NCBI RefSeq assembly: GCF_025397995.1
Contig: NZ_CP104550.1
Location: 834,001 to 898,000 of the forward strand
DNA: 64,000 nucleotides
Source: Methanothermobacter wolfeii
Lineage (GTDB): Archaea; Methanobacteriota; Methanobacteria; Methanobacteriales; Methanothermobacteraceae
Reading direction: 5' to 3'
Shown: in pieces, positions 46,471 to 55,823 of the stretch
Layout: every line of letters begins with the position of its first letter
Numbering within the stretch: position 1 is the stretch's first letter
Notes under the pieces: model-generated
Database searches by the model: none
What the model saw: only the letters and a program-made list of their open reading frames with translations
Told to the model about the DNA's origin: nothing
Translations under genes and position numbers: made by a program

Positions 46471-46557
46471 AACATGAATCAATGATCACCCCATGACGTT
46501 TTACTATTGGTTGTTAGTTGGATACCATTTAACGTGAATCAACGATCACCCCATGAC
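46471..46557 (+). repeat. 27-bp direct repeat, two copies, 60-bp period
   Basis: 46471-46497 and 46531-46557 match at 25 of 27 positions (core GATCACCCCATGAC). They lie between the convergent permease and PolX genes. Two copies only, imperfect and with no leader, so not a CRISPR array. Confidence 0.6.
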
Positions 46558-46604
46558 CCCCTCGAAGTCAGAAGCTACCCTGAATCCCCATGGATAACCA
46601 TCAG

Positions 46605-48281
46605 CTAGATTTCAAGCCACCTCTTAAGTCCCCTGAAGCTAAGGGTGTTTATCACATCATCACAGGTGGCCCATCCGCGCCTTGCAGTCAGCACCCCCCA
46701 GCGGATGTTTTCAAGGCCTCCCCTTGAGTGTGCGTCACTGTTTATTGCGAGTTTACAGCCAGCCTCTATGGCCATCCTGATGTGGGTGTCCCTTAGGTCC
46801 AGTCTGAGGGGGTTTGAGTTCACCTCAAGGGCCACCCCTGCCTCGGCCGCCCTTTCGGTAACCCTTTCAATGTCAACCACCGGCTCCCTGCTCCCCAGCA
46901 CACGTCCCGTGGGGTGTCCTATTATATCAACCACCTCATGGTCCATGGCCCCCAGGAGCCTCTCGGTAACATTGAAGCCGTCATGCACACTTGCAACCAC
47001 AAGGTCAAAGTCCTCAAGGACGTCCCCAGGGACTTCAAGGCTGCCATCGGCAAGTATGCTGACCTCAACACCCGCCAGGACAGGGATCTCATCCACCCCC
47101 TCAACGGACCTGAAGTAGGATTCAGGGTCAGATATGTAGTTTGCATGGTCCGTTACCGCTATGTATTCCCTTCCAAGGGTTTCTGCATAGGATGCCAGGT
47201 CAGCTATGGAGTCGATGCCGTCGCTGTGGAGGCTGTGCATATGGAGATCTCCCCTGACATCCTCGGAGGATATCAGTTCAGGGAGCCTTCCCTCCCTGGC
47301 GGCCTCTATCTCTCCACGGTTCTCCCTGAGCTCCGGTTCAATGTAGGTGAGTCCCAGGGCCTCCAGGACCTCATCCTCGGTCCTCCCGGCCACCCTCTCA
47401 TCACCCCTGAAGAGGCCGTATTCACTGAGCTTCATCCCCATGGACTGGGCTATCCTGCGCAGTTCAACATTGAACTCCCATGAACCCGTGAAGTACAGGA
47501 GGGCCGAACCGAAGACCCCATCATCAAATACGCGGAGGTCACAGTCCAGGTCCTCCACAAGGCGGACGGTGGACTTCCTCGGCCCCCTGACAACAACCTC
47601 CCTGACGGTCTCCATGGATGTGAAGTAATCCATGACCACCTCGGGGTCCCTGGCGGTTACAAGGATGTCAATGTCCCCCACGGTTTCCCTTCCGCGCCTT
47701 ATGGAACCTGCAACCTCAACCCTCTGGACACCCTCAAGATCCATTACCTCTGACTTTATCCTCTGGGCCAGGGGCACTATGTAGGCCAGGGGCTTCCTTG
47801 TTATCCTGCTTCTTGCAAGTTCTATGTTCCTGAGTATGGCCTTTTCCTTCTTCTCACCCATACCCCTGAGGCGTCTTATCCTGTGCCTCTTTGCCTGGTA
47901 TTCAAGGTCGTCAAGGGTCTTTATCCCGAGTTCCTCATAGAGGAGCTTCACGGTCCTCGGACCCACACCCTCAACCGAGAGCAGGGCGTCGAAGTCAACA
48001 GGGTACTCCTCCATGAGCTCATGCAGAAGGTGGAGGGAGCCAGTGCCAAGTATCTCCCTGATCTTGGATGCGATGTTCCTGCCCACCCCTGGGAGTTCCT
48101 GGAGTCTGTCCTGGGCTGCGACTTCCTCTATGTCCTCCCCAAGGAATTCTATGGTCCTTGCAGCTCGCCTGTAGGCCTTTGAGCGGAACTCATCCCCCTT
48201 GAGGTCCATGAAGTCGGCGACCCTGTTAAGTATCTGGGCCACAAGCCTGTTTTTCATATTATTAATTATGTCCCCATGCAT
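46605..48281 (-). CDS. polX: PolX family DNA polymerase/PHP nuclease
   Basis: 558 residues. N-terminal 8-kDa-like helices (FMDLKGDEFRSKAYRRAART), helix-hairpin-helix LQELPGVGRNIASKIREIL and SVEGVGPRTVKLLYEELG, the PolX nucleotidyl core VEVAGSIRRGRETVGDIDIL with catalytic aspartates and the later DLDCDLRVF, then a PHP domain: GDLHMHSLHSDG, AVTDHANY and NSDAHS. It fills gaps and probably removes damaged 3' ends in base excision repair. ATG 48281 has GTGAT close by; ATG 48257 (MKNRLVAQI) gives the more usual start. Confidence 0.93.
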   Translation of the reverse strand: MHGDIINNMKNRLVAQILNRVADFMDLKGDEFRSKAYRRAARTIEFLGEDIEEVAAQDRLQELPGVGRNIASKIREILGTGSLHLLHELMEEYPVDFDALLSVEGVGPRTVKLLYEELGIKTLDDLEYQAKRHRIRRLRGMGEKKEKAILRNIELARSRITRKPLAYIVPLAQRIKSEVMDLEGVQRVEVAGSIRRGRETVGDIDILVTARDPEVVMDYFTSMETVREVVVRGPRKSTVRLVEDLDCDLRVFDDGVFGSALLYFTGSWEFNVELRRIAQSMGMKLSEYGLFRGDERVAGRTEDEVLEALGLTYIEPELRENRGEIEAAREGRLPELISSEDVRGDLHMHSLHSDGIDSIADLASYAETLGREYIAVTDHANYISDPESYFRSVEGVDEIPVLAGVEVSILADGSLEVPGDVLEDFDLVVASVHDGFNVTERLLGAMDHEVVDIIGHPTGRVLGSREPVVDIERVTERAAEAGVALEVNSNPLRLDLRDTHIRMAIEAGCKLAINSDAHSRGGLENIRWGVLTARRGWATCDDVINTLSFRGLKRWLEI

Positions 48282-48481
48282 ATATCACTTGTTCATCCAG
48301 GCACCGTTTATTTTACGGTTAACACGCCCCCTAACTTCGGGGGCAGAGAGCATACTGAGAACTGGATTTTCAGTTAATGAGTAAAAAACCTGTGATCATG
48401 TCTTCCTCTTCTTCAGGAAGTTACCTGAATCTTTAAGATAAAACCCGAAGGAAGCTATTCGTTTCGAATAACCTCTTTTCG
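48282..48481. other. Gene-free leader region
   Basis: Nothing coding is supported. A short inverted pair (TCTTCCTCTTCTTCAGGAAG, about 48400) is a weak hairpin. The stretch precedes a doubtful small ORF. Confidence 0.3.
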
Positions 48482-48664
48482 GTGCACAGTAGCCTGAAAG
48501 ATTATTATCTGCTTCAGATGGATAAAGATACATTTTATGGGCTCAGGACATTCTGGGATCTGGTATTCCTTAACACAGGTGAAAGATACTCTGAATCTGG
48601 CCTGAAACTCGTGGAGGAGGGCTGGCCGGATGTGAATTCAGCGACTGACCCCTTCAAAGGATAA
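48482..48664 (+). CDS. Possible small protein or gene remnant, 60 residues
   Basis: The frame from GTG 48482 reads LKDYYLLQMDKDTFYGLRTF, then LNTGERYSESGLKLVEEGWP, with an amino acid balance typical of real protein. There is no good ribosome site and no family recognised. It could be the tail of a decayed gene. Confidence 0.3.
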   Translation: MHSSLKDYYLLQMDKDTFYGLRTFWDLVFLNTGERYSESGLKLVEEGWPDVNSATDPFKG

Positions 48665-48741
48665 AGTCCACTCCTGGAAGAATAAAAATTTTAATTTGAG
48701 TAGTCCCGGCCCCGCCCAGAAATCAATCAGCCATTAAATGT

Positions 48742-48872
48742 TTATAAAAAAGGATAAATGATCAGATACCGTTCTATCTTCAGGCTTATCCTCATTAGTC
48801 TCCCATACCTTCCCCTGAGGATGTAGATGGCAAGTAAAAGCACCAGGAGCACGATTATCTCTGCAAGTGATC
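48742..48872 (-). pseudogene. Remnant of a one-helix membrane protein
   Basis: The minus frame reads LAEIIVLLVLLLAIYILRGR, then YGRLMRISLKIERY, ending at TAA 48742-48744. A stop codon lies immediately before the first listed residues, and no strong start with a ribosome site is visible (GTG 48854 is possible). A membrane helix followed by a basic tail suggests a real small protein, or what is left of one. The flanking bases to 49047 are AT-rich with no other gene seen. Confidence 0.25.
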
Positions 48873-49047
48873 ACTATATATTTTTTTAAAATATCATCAG
48901 AAAAAAGAAGAAAATCCTGAACTAAGTAAAAGATCCAATTGAAATAAGTGAATTAAGAGGATTAATAAATAAAGAACGATTAAAAAAGAATAGTAACAGG
49001 ATGAGACAGATTAAGACATAAAACCGGTTAAAATAAGAAAAGTGAAG

Positions 49048-49788
49048 TCATAGGGACCCGTTGATACCCTCAACGATCTCCCTGATCTTGTCCTCCACGT
49101 TGTCACTGTTCTCAACCACGGTACCGGTGACTATTACATCAGCACCGGCCCCTGCAACCCTTGCAGCATCCTCACCTGTCCTTATACCCCCACCAACGAT
49201 GAGTATATGGTCCGTGCAGCTCTTAACAAGGGATATCATCTCCTCTGGCACGTGTTCAGGTGCCCCTGAACCCGCCTCAAGGTAGAAGAGCCTCATACCC
49301 AGGAACTCCGCTGCCATAGCATAGGCCGCTGCAATATCGGGTTTCCCGCGTGGAACAGCCTTAACATCACCCACCCATCCAACGGTTCCGCCAGGTTCAA
49401 CAACAAGGTAGCCCATTGGAAGGGCCTCGATACCCATCTTCCTGACCGCCCCAGCTCCAAGGGCCTGGGCACCTATTATCCAGTAGGGGTTGGTGGAGTT
49501 AAGAAGACTCATGAAGAAGATAGCATCGGCGTAACGGCTGACACCCGTGGTGTTGCCCGGGAAGAGTATTATTGGTACATCTATCCTCTCACTGAGTGCC
49601 CTGGCTGTTTCATCAAGTTCATGGGAATCTGTGGTTGACCCTCCAAGCATTATGCCATCGGTACCTCCCCTTATGGCTGCCTCCGCAATCCTGACAGCCT
49701 CCTCAGGGCTCTGCTCCTGGGGGTCGATGAGTGTCAGGTGCATCTTCCTCTCCCTGAGGACGTCGTGGAAGTATTCTTCAACCTTCAT
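49048..49788 (-). CDS. Geranylgeranylglyceryl phosphate synthase
   Basis: 246 residues. GGGP synthase (PcrB family TIM barrel) features: HLTLIDPQEQSPEEAVRIAE, GGTDGIMLGGST, ILFPGNTTGVSRYADAIFFM, SLLNSTNPYWIIGAQ, PMGYLVVEPGGTVGWVGD, LFYLEAGSGAPEHVP, LIVGGGIRTGEDAA and GADVIVTGTVVE. It forms the first ether bond of archaeal lipids from sn-glycerol-1-phosphate and geranylgeranyl-PP. ATG 49788 is preferred over GTG 49797, with GAGTG upstream. Downstream of L40e and Tsr3 on the same strand; I recall this neighbourhood in Methanothermobacter. Confidence 0.95.
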   Translation of the reverse strand: MKVEEYFHDVLRERKMHLTLIDPQEQSPEEAVRIAEAAIRGGTDGIMLGGSTTDSHELDETARALSERIDVPIILFPGNTTGVSRYADAIFFMSLLNSTNPYWIIGAQALGAGAVRKMGIEALPMGYLVVEPGGTVGWVGDVKAVPRGKPDIAAAYAMAAEFLGMRLFYLEAGSGAPEHVPEEMISLVKSCTDHILIVGGGIRTGEDAARVAGAGADVIVTGTVVENSDNVEDKIREIVEGINGSL

Positions 49789-49820
49789 TCTGAACACTCA
49801 AAAAAATAGTGGATAGTGGC

Positions 49821-49967
49821 TTAACCCCTCGGTTCCTTCGCCTTGTATCTTAATCCCTTGTAACCGCACTTCCTGCATGTCCTTGCAGTTGGTGGGTTTC
49901 TTGCGTTACATTTAAGGCAGATCTTGATATTGAACAGTCTGTTCTCTGCTTCTTCAAACCTTGCCAT
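49821..49967 (-). CDS. rpl40e: Ribosomal protein L40e
   Basis: 48 residues, below the usual ORF cutoff. It reads [20 protein letters not shown], then [20 protein letters not shown] and ends EPRG. The CLKC...CRKC zinc ribbon and basic composition are those of large-subunit protein L40e (archaeal form, without ubiquitin). GGAGG lies 6 bases before ATG 49967, inside the last codons of tsr3, whose stop is 2 bases away, so the two genes are coupled. Confidence 0.95.
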   Translation of the reverse strand: MARFEEAENRLFNIKICLKCNARNPPTARTCRKCGYKGLRYKAKEPRG

Positions 49968-49969
49968 AA

Positions 49970-50479
49970 TTAGCCTCCTATGAATTTTTTCTGAATCTCT
50001 ACAACCTCAGAGCTGTCAGATGCCCTGGAGTAAGCTTCAAGCAGTTCACGATTGAGGTCTATAAAATGAGGACCCCACTTGAAGTATGACATTATGTCAG
50101 AGGCTATATCTTTCAGTCCAACTATATAAAGGGTTGCTGCCACAGCCTCTGCAGTTGAAAGTATGCATGGCCTTCCATAGTTCGTGGGGTTTGCAGCCAC
50201 AAGGAAGGGGAGGGCCCTGTGGTTACGTGCTGTCTGGAATATGACAGAAGACTTCCTGACCCTCTTCCATGAACAGTCAAGTGCTGCGATACCCCTCCTG
50301 AGTACCATGTCCCTGTCCTCTGGTGAGACAGCCTTCTCTGCGAAGGGGTTGAGTACAAGGGCACCCCTCGGTATCTGGTTTAAACTGTTCACTATTTTAA
50401 ATTTTCCCTTCCTGCCAAGCTTGAGGCTTGTGCATTTCTTCCTGTCGCATTCCTCTGCATGGTAGACCACAATCTTCAT
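49970..50479 (-). CDS. tsr3: Tsr3 18S/16S rRNA aminocarboxypropyltransferase
   Basis: 169 residues of the DUF367/Tsr3 family: [83 protein letters not shown] and [18 protein letters not shown]. Tsr3 transfers the aminocarboxypropyl group of SAM to a small-subunit rRNA uridine. It is adjacent to L40e, a fitting ribosome-linked pairing. Confidence 0.93.
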   Translation of the reverse strand: MKIVVYHAEECDRKKCTSLKLGRKGKFKIVNSLNQIPRGALVLNPFAEKAVSPEDRDMVLRRGIAALDCSWKRVRKSSVIFQTARNHRALPFLVAANPTNYGRPCILSTAEAVAATLYIVGLKDIASDIMSYFKWGPHFIDLNRELLEAYSRASDSSEVVEIQKKFIGG

Positions 50480-50518
50480 CAGGCTGATATTGTCTGTCCA
50501 GCTATAAATAATTTGGAT

Positions 50519-52573
50519 TCAGCGGGCCTGGAAGACAGCCCTCTCATGTTCCATTATACTCTCAATGGCGGTTGATGGGTCTTTAAGGTTTTCAAGGTCA
50601 TAGTAGCTCCCACCGGATGCAAGGGCCACCTCCATGTTGAAGTCCCTTCCGCCCCGGACACCCCTCTCAAAGTTTATCACGATTGATGGTATATCCTCAT
50701 CCCTGAGTCTGGATGCGGCCTCCAGGGCCTCCCTCCTGGGGTTCCTGTTAAGGCCGACGTTGGGCATTCCATCACTGAGTATGACCATGAGGGGGACGTA
50801 TTCCTTCCTTCTCTTCTCGGCCCTGAGTATCTCAAGGCCCCTCTCTATCCCCTGGGCCATGGGGGTTGTGCCCCCCACCCTTATACCGTCAACCACCTCC
50901 CTGAAGGATGCGCCGTGGGAGGTTGAGGGTATTATAACCTCGGCGTCCCTCCCCCTGAATCCAACAACGCTTATCCTATCATGGTGCCGCTGGGCGTCCT
51001 CTATGAACCTCTCTATAAGGCCCTTGACCATGGAGGCCTTCCTCTCTGAGAACATTGAACCGCTTATATCCACCACCAGGACTATGGATGCCCTTGCACC
51101 GTGCTTCCTTATCTTCTGGCGGATGTCCTCATCCCTGACCCTTATGTCACCCCTGGAGTGGGCGGCCGCAGCCCTTATGGTTGCATCGATGGCCACATCA
51201 GTATGGTCTCCCCTGGGGAACCTGCTCCTGACGTATTTTCCCCTGCGGGTCTTCGATTCAACCCTGCTACCGTACAGCCTCTCCTTCTTCTTACCCTTCA
51301 GTTTAAGGAGTTTCTTTATGTCAACATCCACATCTTCCGTTTCAGGGGTTCTCCCTGACTCCGTGGTGACAGCCATCCCCATACCTCCGGTTCCGGTACT
51401 CCCTGTGTCCCCTTCTTCAGGGGTATCATCCGGAGGTGTCTCCGGTTCACCCGGGCCCTGATCCTCAGCCTCCGGGGGTGACCCTGATTCATCACCTTCA
51501 GGGGAGGAATCTGATTCATCCCCTCTGGAATCATCATCAGAACCCCCATCATCCTCTGACTCCTTCTCCATCTCCTCCCTGGCCCTCTGCATTTCTCTTC
51601 GTGTGTTCTCACGGTTGTATGTCTTACCCGGGATCCTCTCCCCCAGGACAAGGATTATTGCCTCCTCAACATCCTCCTCATGCACCCTCCTTCTTCCACT
51701 GAAGGCTGCAAGGGCCCTGGCGGTGCGTACGATTGCAATGTCCGACCTGTGGCCGTCAACACCGGCATCCACACAGACCCTTGCTATGAGCTCAAGGAGG
51801 TAATCATCTATGGTGACTGCAGGAAGGAGTTTTCTTGCACCCATTATCCTCTCAAGGAGTTCCCTCTGGCTGTCCCTGAACCTCTCAATGAAGCCCTCAG
51901 GGTCCTGCTCGAATTCATCACGCCTCTTCATGATAAGGACGCGTTTTTTTATGTCGCTGATTGTGCCAACATTTATATGTATACCTATCCTGTCCGAGAG
52001 CTGGGGCCTGAGTTCACCCTCAGCCGGGTTCATGGTCCCCACCAGTATGAACCTGGAGGGGTGCTGGAGTGATATGCCCTCCCTTTCAACCGTGTTCACA
52101 CCGTAGGCTGCTGCGTCAAGGAGGACGTCGACGAGGTGGTCGTCAAGGAGGTTTATCTCATCCACGTAGAGTATGTTCCTGTTCGCCTCAGCAAGTATCC
52201 CCGGCTCAAGGGCCTTTATACCCTCCCTTATGGCCTTCCTGATGTCAAGGGATCCGACAACCCTGTCCTCGGTTGAGCCGAGGGGGAGTTCAACCACCCT
52301 CATCTTCCGGTATTCAACCTCAAAGTCGCCTTCACGGCACAGATCACATGCTGATTCAGGTTCATCCGGGTCGCAGTTGAAGGGACAGCCCTTCACCGTC
52401 CGGATGGATGGCAGGAGATCCGCAAGTGCCCTTACAGCCGTCGTCTTACCGGTACCCTTATCCCCCTTTATAAGAACCCCGCCGATGGCAGGGTTTATAG
52501 CGTTAAGTACAAGGGCCTTTTTCACCTTTTCCTGTCCTACTATTGCTGTGAATGGAAAAACAAGGTTCTTCAT
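50519..52573 (-). CDS. Mg-chelatase-type ChlI/ChlD fusion (AAA+ plus VWA)
   Basis: 684 residues. Residues 1-330 are a ChlI/BchI AAA+ motor: Walker [41 protein letters not shown], Walker [21 protein letters not shown] and [21 protein letters not shown] long acidic Asp/Glu/Ser/Gly/Pro linker follows (about residues 335-410), then a von Willebrand A domain with the MIDAS site [18 protein letters not shown] and [17 protein letters not shown]. It is the motor pair for an H/N-type chelatase subunit; the CobN-like protein at 8230 is the only such partner in the window. Methanogens use it for unknown metal insertion. Confidence 0.9.
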   Translation of the reverse strand: MKNLVFPFTAIVGQEKVKKALVLNAINPAIGGVLIKGDKGTGKTTAVRALADLLPSIRTVKGCPFNCDPDEPESACDLCREGDFEVEYRKMRVVELPLGSTEDRVVGSLDIRKAIREGIKALEPGILAEANRNILYVDEINLLDDHLVDVLLDAAAYGVNTVEREGISLQHPSRFILVGTMNPAEGELRPQLSDRIGIHINVGTISDIKKRVLIMKRRDEFEQDPEGFIERFRDSQRELLERIMGARKLLPAVTIDDYLLELIARVCVDAGVDGHRSDIAIVRTARALAAFSGRRRVHEEDVEEAIILVLGERIPGKTYNRENTRREMQRAREEMEKESEDDGGSDDDSRGDESDSSPEGDESGSPPEAEDQGPGEPETPPDDTPEEGDTGSTGTGGMGMAVTTESGRTPETEDVDVDIKKLLKLKGKKKERLYGSRVESKTRRGKYVRSRFPRGDHTDVAIDATIRAAAAHSRGDIRVRDEDIRQKIRKHGARASIVLVVDISGSMFSERKASMVKGLIERFIEDAQRHHDRISVVGFRGRDAEVIIPSTSHGASFREVVDGIRVGGTTPMAQGIERGLEILRAEKRRKEYVPLMVILSDGMPNVGLNRNPRREALEAASRLRDEDIPSIVINFERGVRGGRDFNMEVALASGGSYYDLENLKDPSTAIESIMEHERAVFQAR

Positions 52574-52777
52574 TAACTCACCCGGTCATATGGACCTGTA
52601 ATATTCTATACCGGTTCTGAATAATAAGTTTTTACGGTCCCCTGTATTACAGTATTCTCCACGGGTAATCCATGAGCACGAACTCAACACTGAAGACCAG
52701 TAAATATCCCTCAGCCAGGAGTACATCCGGGTAAAGTAGATAAATGATGCAAGATATAGAATTCAAAGGTGGTAGAT

Positions 52778-52933
52778 ATGTGTACCGTTGGAGGTCCAAT
52801 GGCCGATATAGACATCAAGAAGATGAAGACAAGGAAGTGTAAATGCCTTGACTGTGGAAACGAGTTTAAGGGTGTTGGAAGGCGGGTGATATGCCCGTCC
52901 TGCCAGTCAGACAACGTGGAATGTGAAGGATAA
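52778..52933 (+). CDS. Small zinc-ribbon protein, 51 residues
   Basis: ATG 52778 follows GGTGGT. The product has KCKCLDCGNEFKG and RRVICPSCQSDNVEC, a zinc ribbon of CxxC-x13-CxxC with two additional cysteines. It is very short but well formed. Its stop is 2 bases from the next gene's GTG start, so they are coupled. Its role is unknown; such proteins can bind nucleic acid or support another protein. Confidence 0.75.
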   Translation: MCTVGGPMADIDIKKMKTRKCKCLDCGNEFKGVGRRVICPSCQSDNVECEG

Positions 52934-52935
52934 GG

Positions 52936-53415
52936 GTGAGGGCACTGGATTTCAGGATAAAGGAGGACGAAATCCTATTCATCGAGGCCGAGAACGGTAC
53001 AGTGGGTGTTATACAGTCTGGAAGGCAGAGAACACTGTTTATGAACACCCCTGAAGATGAGATAGCCCTCTTCCTTGAACCCAATGACCTTATAGTTATA
53101 TCCGCCTTCATGTCTGGTGAAGGGGCAAGGAGGGGTATCATGGCCCTTGCATACCTCCTCCTTGAAATGGAGAACCCCCTGGTGGTGCTCCCCGAGAACC
53201 ATCCAGGTTCAGGGAGACTCAGGATGGTTGTATCCGCAGCCGACACCATAAACCTGGACTGCAGCATAACACCAGGGACCCACCCGGACCATCACCTCCT
53301 CTGCTCCTGCCCTGAACTTACAGGGGTGGAGATAACCGGGAGCGATGGCAACATACACCTGAAGAACCTCCCGGAAACCGTTAGGGTTCATTCCATGAGG
53401 CTCCGGTGGCCATGA
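52936..53415 (+). CDS. Conserved-looking protein of unknown function
   Basis: 159 residues with clean globular features: a beta-rich N-terminal part (LDFRIKEDEILFIEAENGTV), the segment NDLIVISAFMSGEGARRGIM, VVLPENHPGSGRLRMVVSAA and a cluster CSITPGTHPDHHLLCSCPE with several cysteines and histidines that could bind metal. I do not recognise the family. GTG 52936 sits immediately after the zinc-ribbon gene; the adjacent GAAGGATAAGGGTGAG offers a weak ribosome site. A metal-related role is inference. Confidence 0.65.
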   Translation: MRALDFRIKEDEILFIEAENGTVGVIQSGRQRTLFMNTPEDEIALFLEPNDLIVISAFMSGEGARRGIMALAYLLLEMENPLVVLPENHPGSGRLRMVVSAADTINLDCSITPGTHPDHHLLCSCPELTGVEITGSDGNIHLKNLPETVRVHSMRLRWP

Positions 53416-53493
53416 AGAGCATGACATGGGACTCTGTCTTCACAGATGAAAATATTTAAGTTCAAGTTACAGAACCTATAAATGTGAAACATT

Positions 53494-54186
53494 ATGATAA
53501 CTGAATTCTATCAGATCTTCGGACAGCTCGTATTCCTTGCAGGAGTCTGCCTACTCCTGATGCTGGCAGCAAGCCTCTTCCTTGGAAGGCTGCTTTTGAA
53601 GGAGGACAGGCTCATATTCCCTAAACTCCTTCTTATCACAGTTGACATGTTCTACGGACCCTTCAAGAAGTTCTCAGAATCGCTGGGGCTTAACAGCAGA
53701 ATCGTTGACCAGATAGGCGTTGAGGTGAGGAACAAGATAAACGAGAAGAGGTTCAAATCAATACCACCCGAGGACAAGGCCCTTATATTACCCCACTGCC
53801 TCAGAAACCCCCACTGTGAGGCCCGCCTTGAGAGGGTGGGGCTTGTCTGCACCGGCTGCAACCGCTGCATCATAGGGAAGCTCAAGGAGAGGGCTGAGGG
53901 GATAGGTTACAGGGTATTCATCATCCCCGGCTCCACCTTCATAAAGAATATCCTTGAGGAGCACCGCTTCAGGGCCGTCCTGGGTGTTGCCTGCTACCAG
54001 GACCTGAACCTTGCAATGATGAAGCTGTCAAAGTTCTCGCCCCAGGGGGTCCCCCTGCTGAGGGACGGATGCTTCAAAACAAAGGTTGACTTCAGGACCG
54101 TCCTCGAGAAGATGGGGGTTGAGGCCAAAGTCAAAAGACCAAGATCCTGCATGAGCAATCCATCCAGGGAAACCCCCACTGAATAA
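53494..54186 (+). CDS. DUF116 membrane-anchored protein
   Basis: 230 residues: an N-terminal membrane helix ([20 protein letters not shown]) and a cytoplasmic domain with many cysteines ([54 protein letters not shown]). This is the DUF116 (COG1852) pattern. The cysteine set suggests metal or Fe-S binding. The family appears in several methanogens and Gram-positives with unknown role. It is next to a TatD-like hydrolase gene, 19 bases apart. Confidence 0.85.
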   Translation: MITEFYQIFGQLVFLAGVCLLLMLAASLFLGRLLLKEDRLIFPKLLLITVDMFYGPFKKFSESLGLNSRIVDQIGVEVRNKINEKRFKSIPPEDKALILPHCLRNPHCEARLERVGLVCTGCNRCIIGKLKERAEGIGYRVFIIPGSTFIKNILEEHRFRAVLGVACYQDLNLAMMKLSKFSPQGVPLLRDGCFKTKVDFRTVLEKMGVEAKVKRPRSCMSNPSRETPTE

Positions 54187-54205
54187 ATTTCAGCACGGTG
54201 AAACC

Positions 54206-55039
54206 ATGGACATACCAATCACAGACAACCATATACATGTTGATGCAATTAATGGTGAGGGCCCCCTGGAGGTGGCCAGGAAGTTCCAGAGGGCCGGCGG
54301 CAGGAGGATGATAATACCCAACAAGCCGTCATGGACCGTGAATGCCGGGACAGACTACAGGAAGACCATGGACACCGTACTGAAGTACGTTGACATCATA
54401 AACAGGGAGACTGAGGTTGATGCATACGCGGTCGTCGGCCTCCACCCTGCAGAGCTATCAAGGCTCCTTGAGGCCGGTAAGGAACTCAGGGAGGCTGAGG
54501 AGATGATAATGGAGGGCCTTGAGTATGCAAGGTCCCTTGTACTCGAGGGGAGGGCCGTTGCCATAGGTGAGGTTGGAAGGCCCCACTACCCTGTGGGTGA
54601 GGAGGAACTGGAGGCCCACAACAGGCTCATGCTCCTTGCCATGGAATTCGCAGCCGAAGCCTCCTGTCCGGTACAGCTCCACACCGAGAGCTCCGGGCCG
54701 GAGGAGTTCAGGGAGTTTGCAGAGATGGCTGACAGGGCAGGGATCAGGAGGTCCATGGTGATAAAGCACTTCTCAGGGCCCTGCACCAGGAGGGAGGAGA
54801 ACCATGGACTAACCCCATCCCTGATAGCATCAAGGGATGTGGTGAAAAAGGGTATAGAGAAGGGTGGCTGCTTCCTCATGGAGACAGACTACCTGGATGA
54901 CAGGGGAAGACCTGGAGCCGTCCTGGGACCAAAGACCGTGCCAAGGAGGACCCTTGAGTTCCTGGATAAGGGGATATTCAGTGAGGAGGATGCATACAGG
55001 ATACACCAGGACACCGTTGAGGGTCTCTACGGGATCTGA
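54206..55039 (+). CDS. TatD-like metal-dependent hydrolase
   Basis: 277 residues: TIM-barrel amidohydrolase with the metal motif ITDNHIHVDAIN, AVVGLHPAELSRLLEAG, IGEVGRPHYP, PVQLHTESSGPEEF, MVIKHFSGPC, and FLMETDYLDDRGRPG. The H-x-H, Glu, His, His and Asp ligands are in place for a two-metal site. It belongs to the archaeal TatD-related COG1099 group; nuclease or hydrolase activity is likely but the substrate is unknown. Its last codons and stop lie at the start of a 52-bp tandem duplication. Confidence 0.85.
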   Translation: MDIPITDNHIHVDAINGEGPLEVARKFQRAGGRRMIIPNKPSWTVNAGTDYRKTMDTVLKYVDIINRETEVDAYAVVGLHPAELSRLLEAGKELREAEEMIMEGLEYARSLVLEGRAVAIGEVGRPHYPVGEEELEAHNRLMLLAMEFAAEASCPVQLHTESSGPEEFREFAEMADRAGIRRSMVIKHFSGPCTRREENHGLTPSLIASRDVVKKGIEKGGCFLMETDYLDDRGRPGAVLGPKTVPRRTLEFLDKGIFSEEDAYRIHQDTVEGLYGI

Positions 55040-55136
55040 TAAAACAAGCTTAACTCCACCCCAAATAAAAGAATACCCTTTCTTGATCTGATAAAACAAG
55101 CTTAACTCCACCCCAAATAAAAGAATACCCTTTTTT
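55033..55136 (+). repeat. 52-bp tandem duplication over a stop codon and terminator
   Basis: 55033-55084 and 55085-55136 match at about 51 of 52 bases. The first copy includes the TatD-like gene's last bases and TGA (55037-55039); each copy has the T-rich ACCCTTT end. The near identity shows a recent event. The second copy meets the last codon of the convergent VIT gene. Confidence 0.9.
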
Positions 55137-55717
55137 TAATGGGATCCTCCCAGTATGAAGCTTACAATGCCTATCAGTATGCCTATAATAACGATCTCAA
55201 GGCTTGTTTTGTAGATGTTCTCCCTTGAAACACGTCCAAGGTATAGGCCAAGGCCCACCAGGGCTATCAGGCATAGTATGACCGTGACCATGGTTGCCGT
55301 GACCCGGTCAGGTATCAGAAGGAAGGGGAGTACGGGTACAAAGGCCCCCATGAAGCTTGAGAACCCATGGGTGAACATGCTCATGTAGACCCTCCTCCTT
55401 GCCTGCTGGTGGATTATGGTATCGTCCAGTTTACCCTCAGCCATCATCATCTTCCTTTCAAGTTCCCTCATGGTCCTTGTCTCCTCCGCCCTTTCCCCGA
55501 TAAATGAACCGAAGGCGTTGGAGAGCGCCAGGGCTATGCCTCCGCTTAGACCCGTCAGGCCTATCAGGTAGTTGTCAACCGCAAATCCCCCTGCACCGGC
55601 AACTCCACTGGCTGTGAGGGTGACCCCCATAACTGCAAGGACACCATCAAGGGTTCCAAGCGCCACATAGCGGCTCATATTGATGTATTCCCTTATAAAT
55701 TCACGCAGATCCATCAT
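55136..55717 (-). CDS. VIT family membrane protein (VIT1/CCC1-like)
   Basis: 193 residues with about five membrane helices: YVALGTLDGVLAVMGVTLTA, GGIALALSNAFGSFIGERAE, then a charged stretch with EETRTMRELERKMMMAEGKL (cytoplasmic) and three C-terminal helices. The pattern fits VIT/CCC1 iron or manganese transporters, with the acidic segment in the position of the metal-collecting region. Metal substrate is inferred. ATG 55717 has GGTGA 5 bases upstream; GTG 55729 is less likely. Convergent to the TatD-like gene. Confidence 0.8.
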   Translation of the reverse strand: MMDLREFIREYINMSRYVALGTLDGVLAVMGVTLTASGVAGAGGFAVDNYLIGLTGLSGGIALALSNAFGSFIGERAEETRTMRELERKMMMAEGKLDDTIIHQQARRRVYMSMFTHGFSSFMGAFVPVLPFLLIPDRVTATMVTVILCLIALVGLGLYLGRVSRENIYKTSLEIVIIGILIGIVSFILGGSH

Positions 55718-55823
55718 AACCTTCACCACGCATGACTTAAGAGCATATTTCCTTCAATTCACAGGGGACCCGTCATGACCTTCCCGGCTCCATCCTCAGA
55801 CACCATAAATCCATCAGCAGATC

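Noticed and set aside
46471-46557. CRISPR-like repeat pair
   Set aside because: Two imperfect copies only, no leader, no cas gene nearby, and the unit differs from the repeat I recall for this genus.
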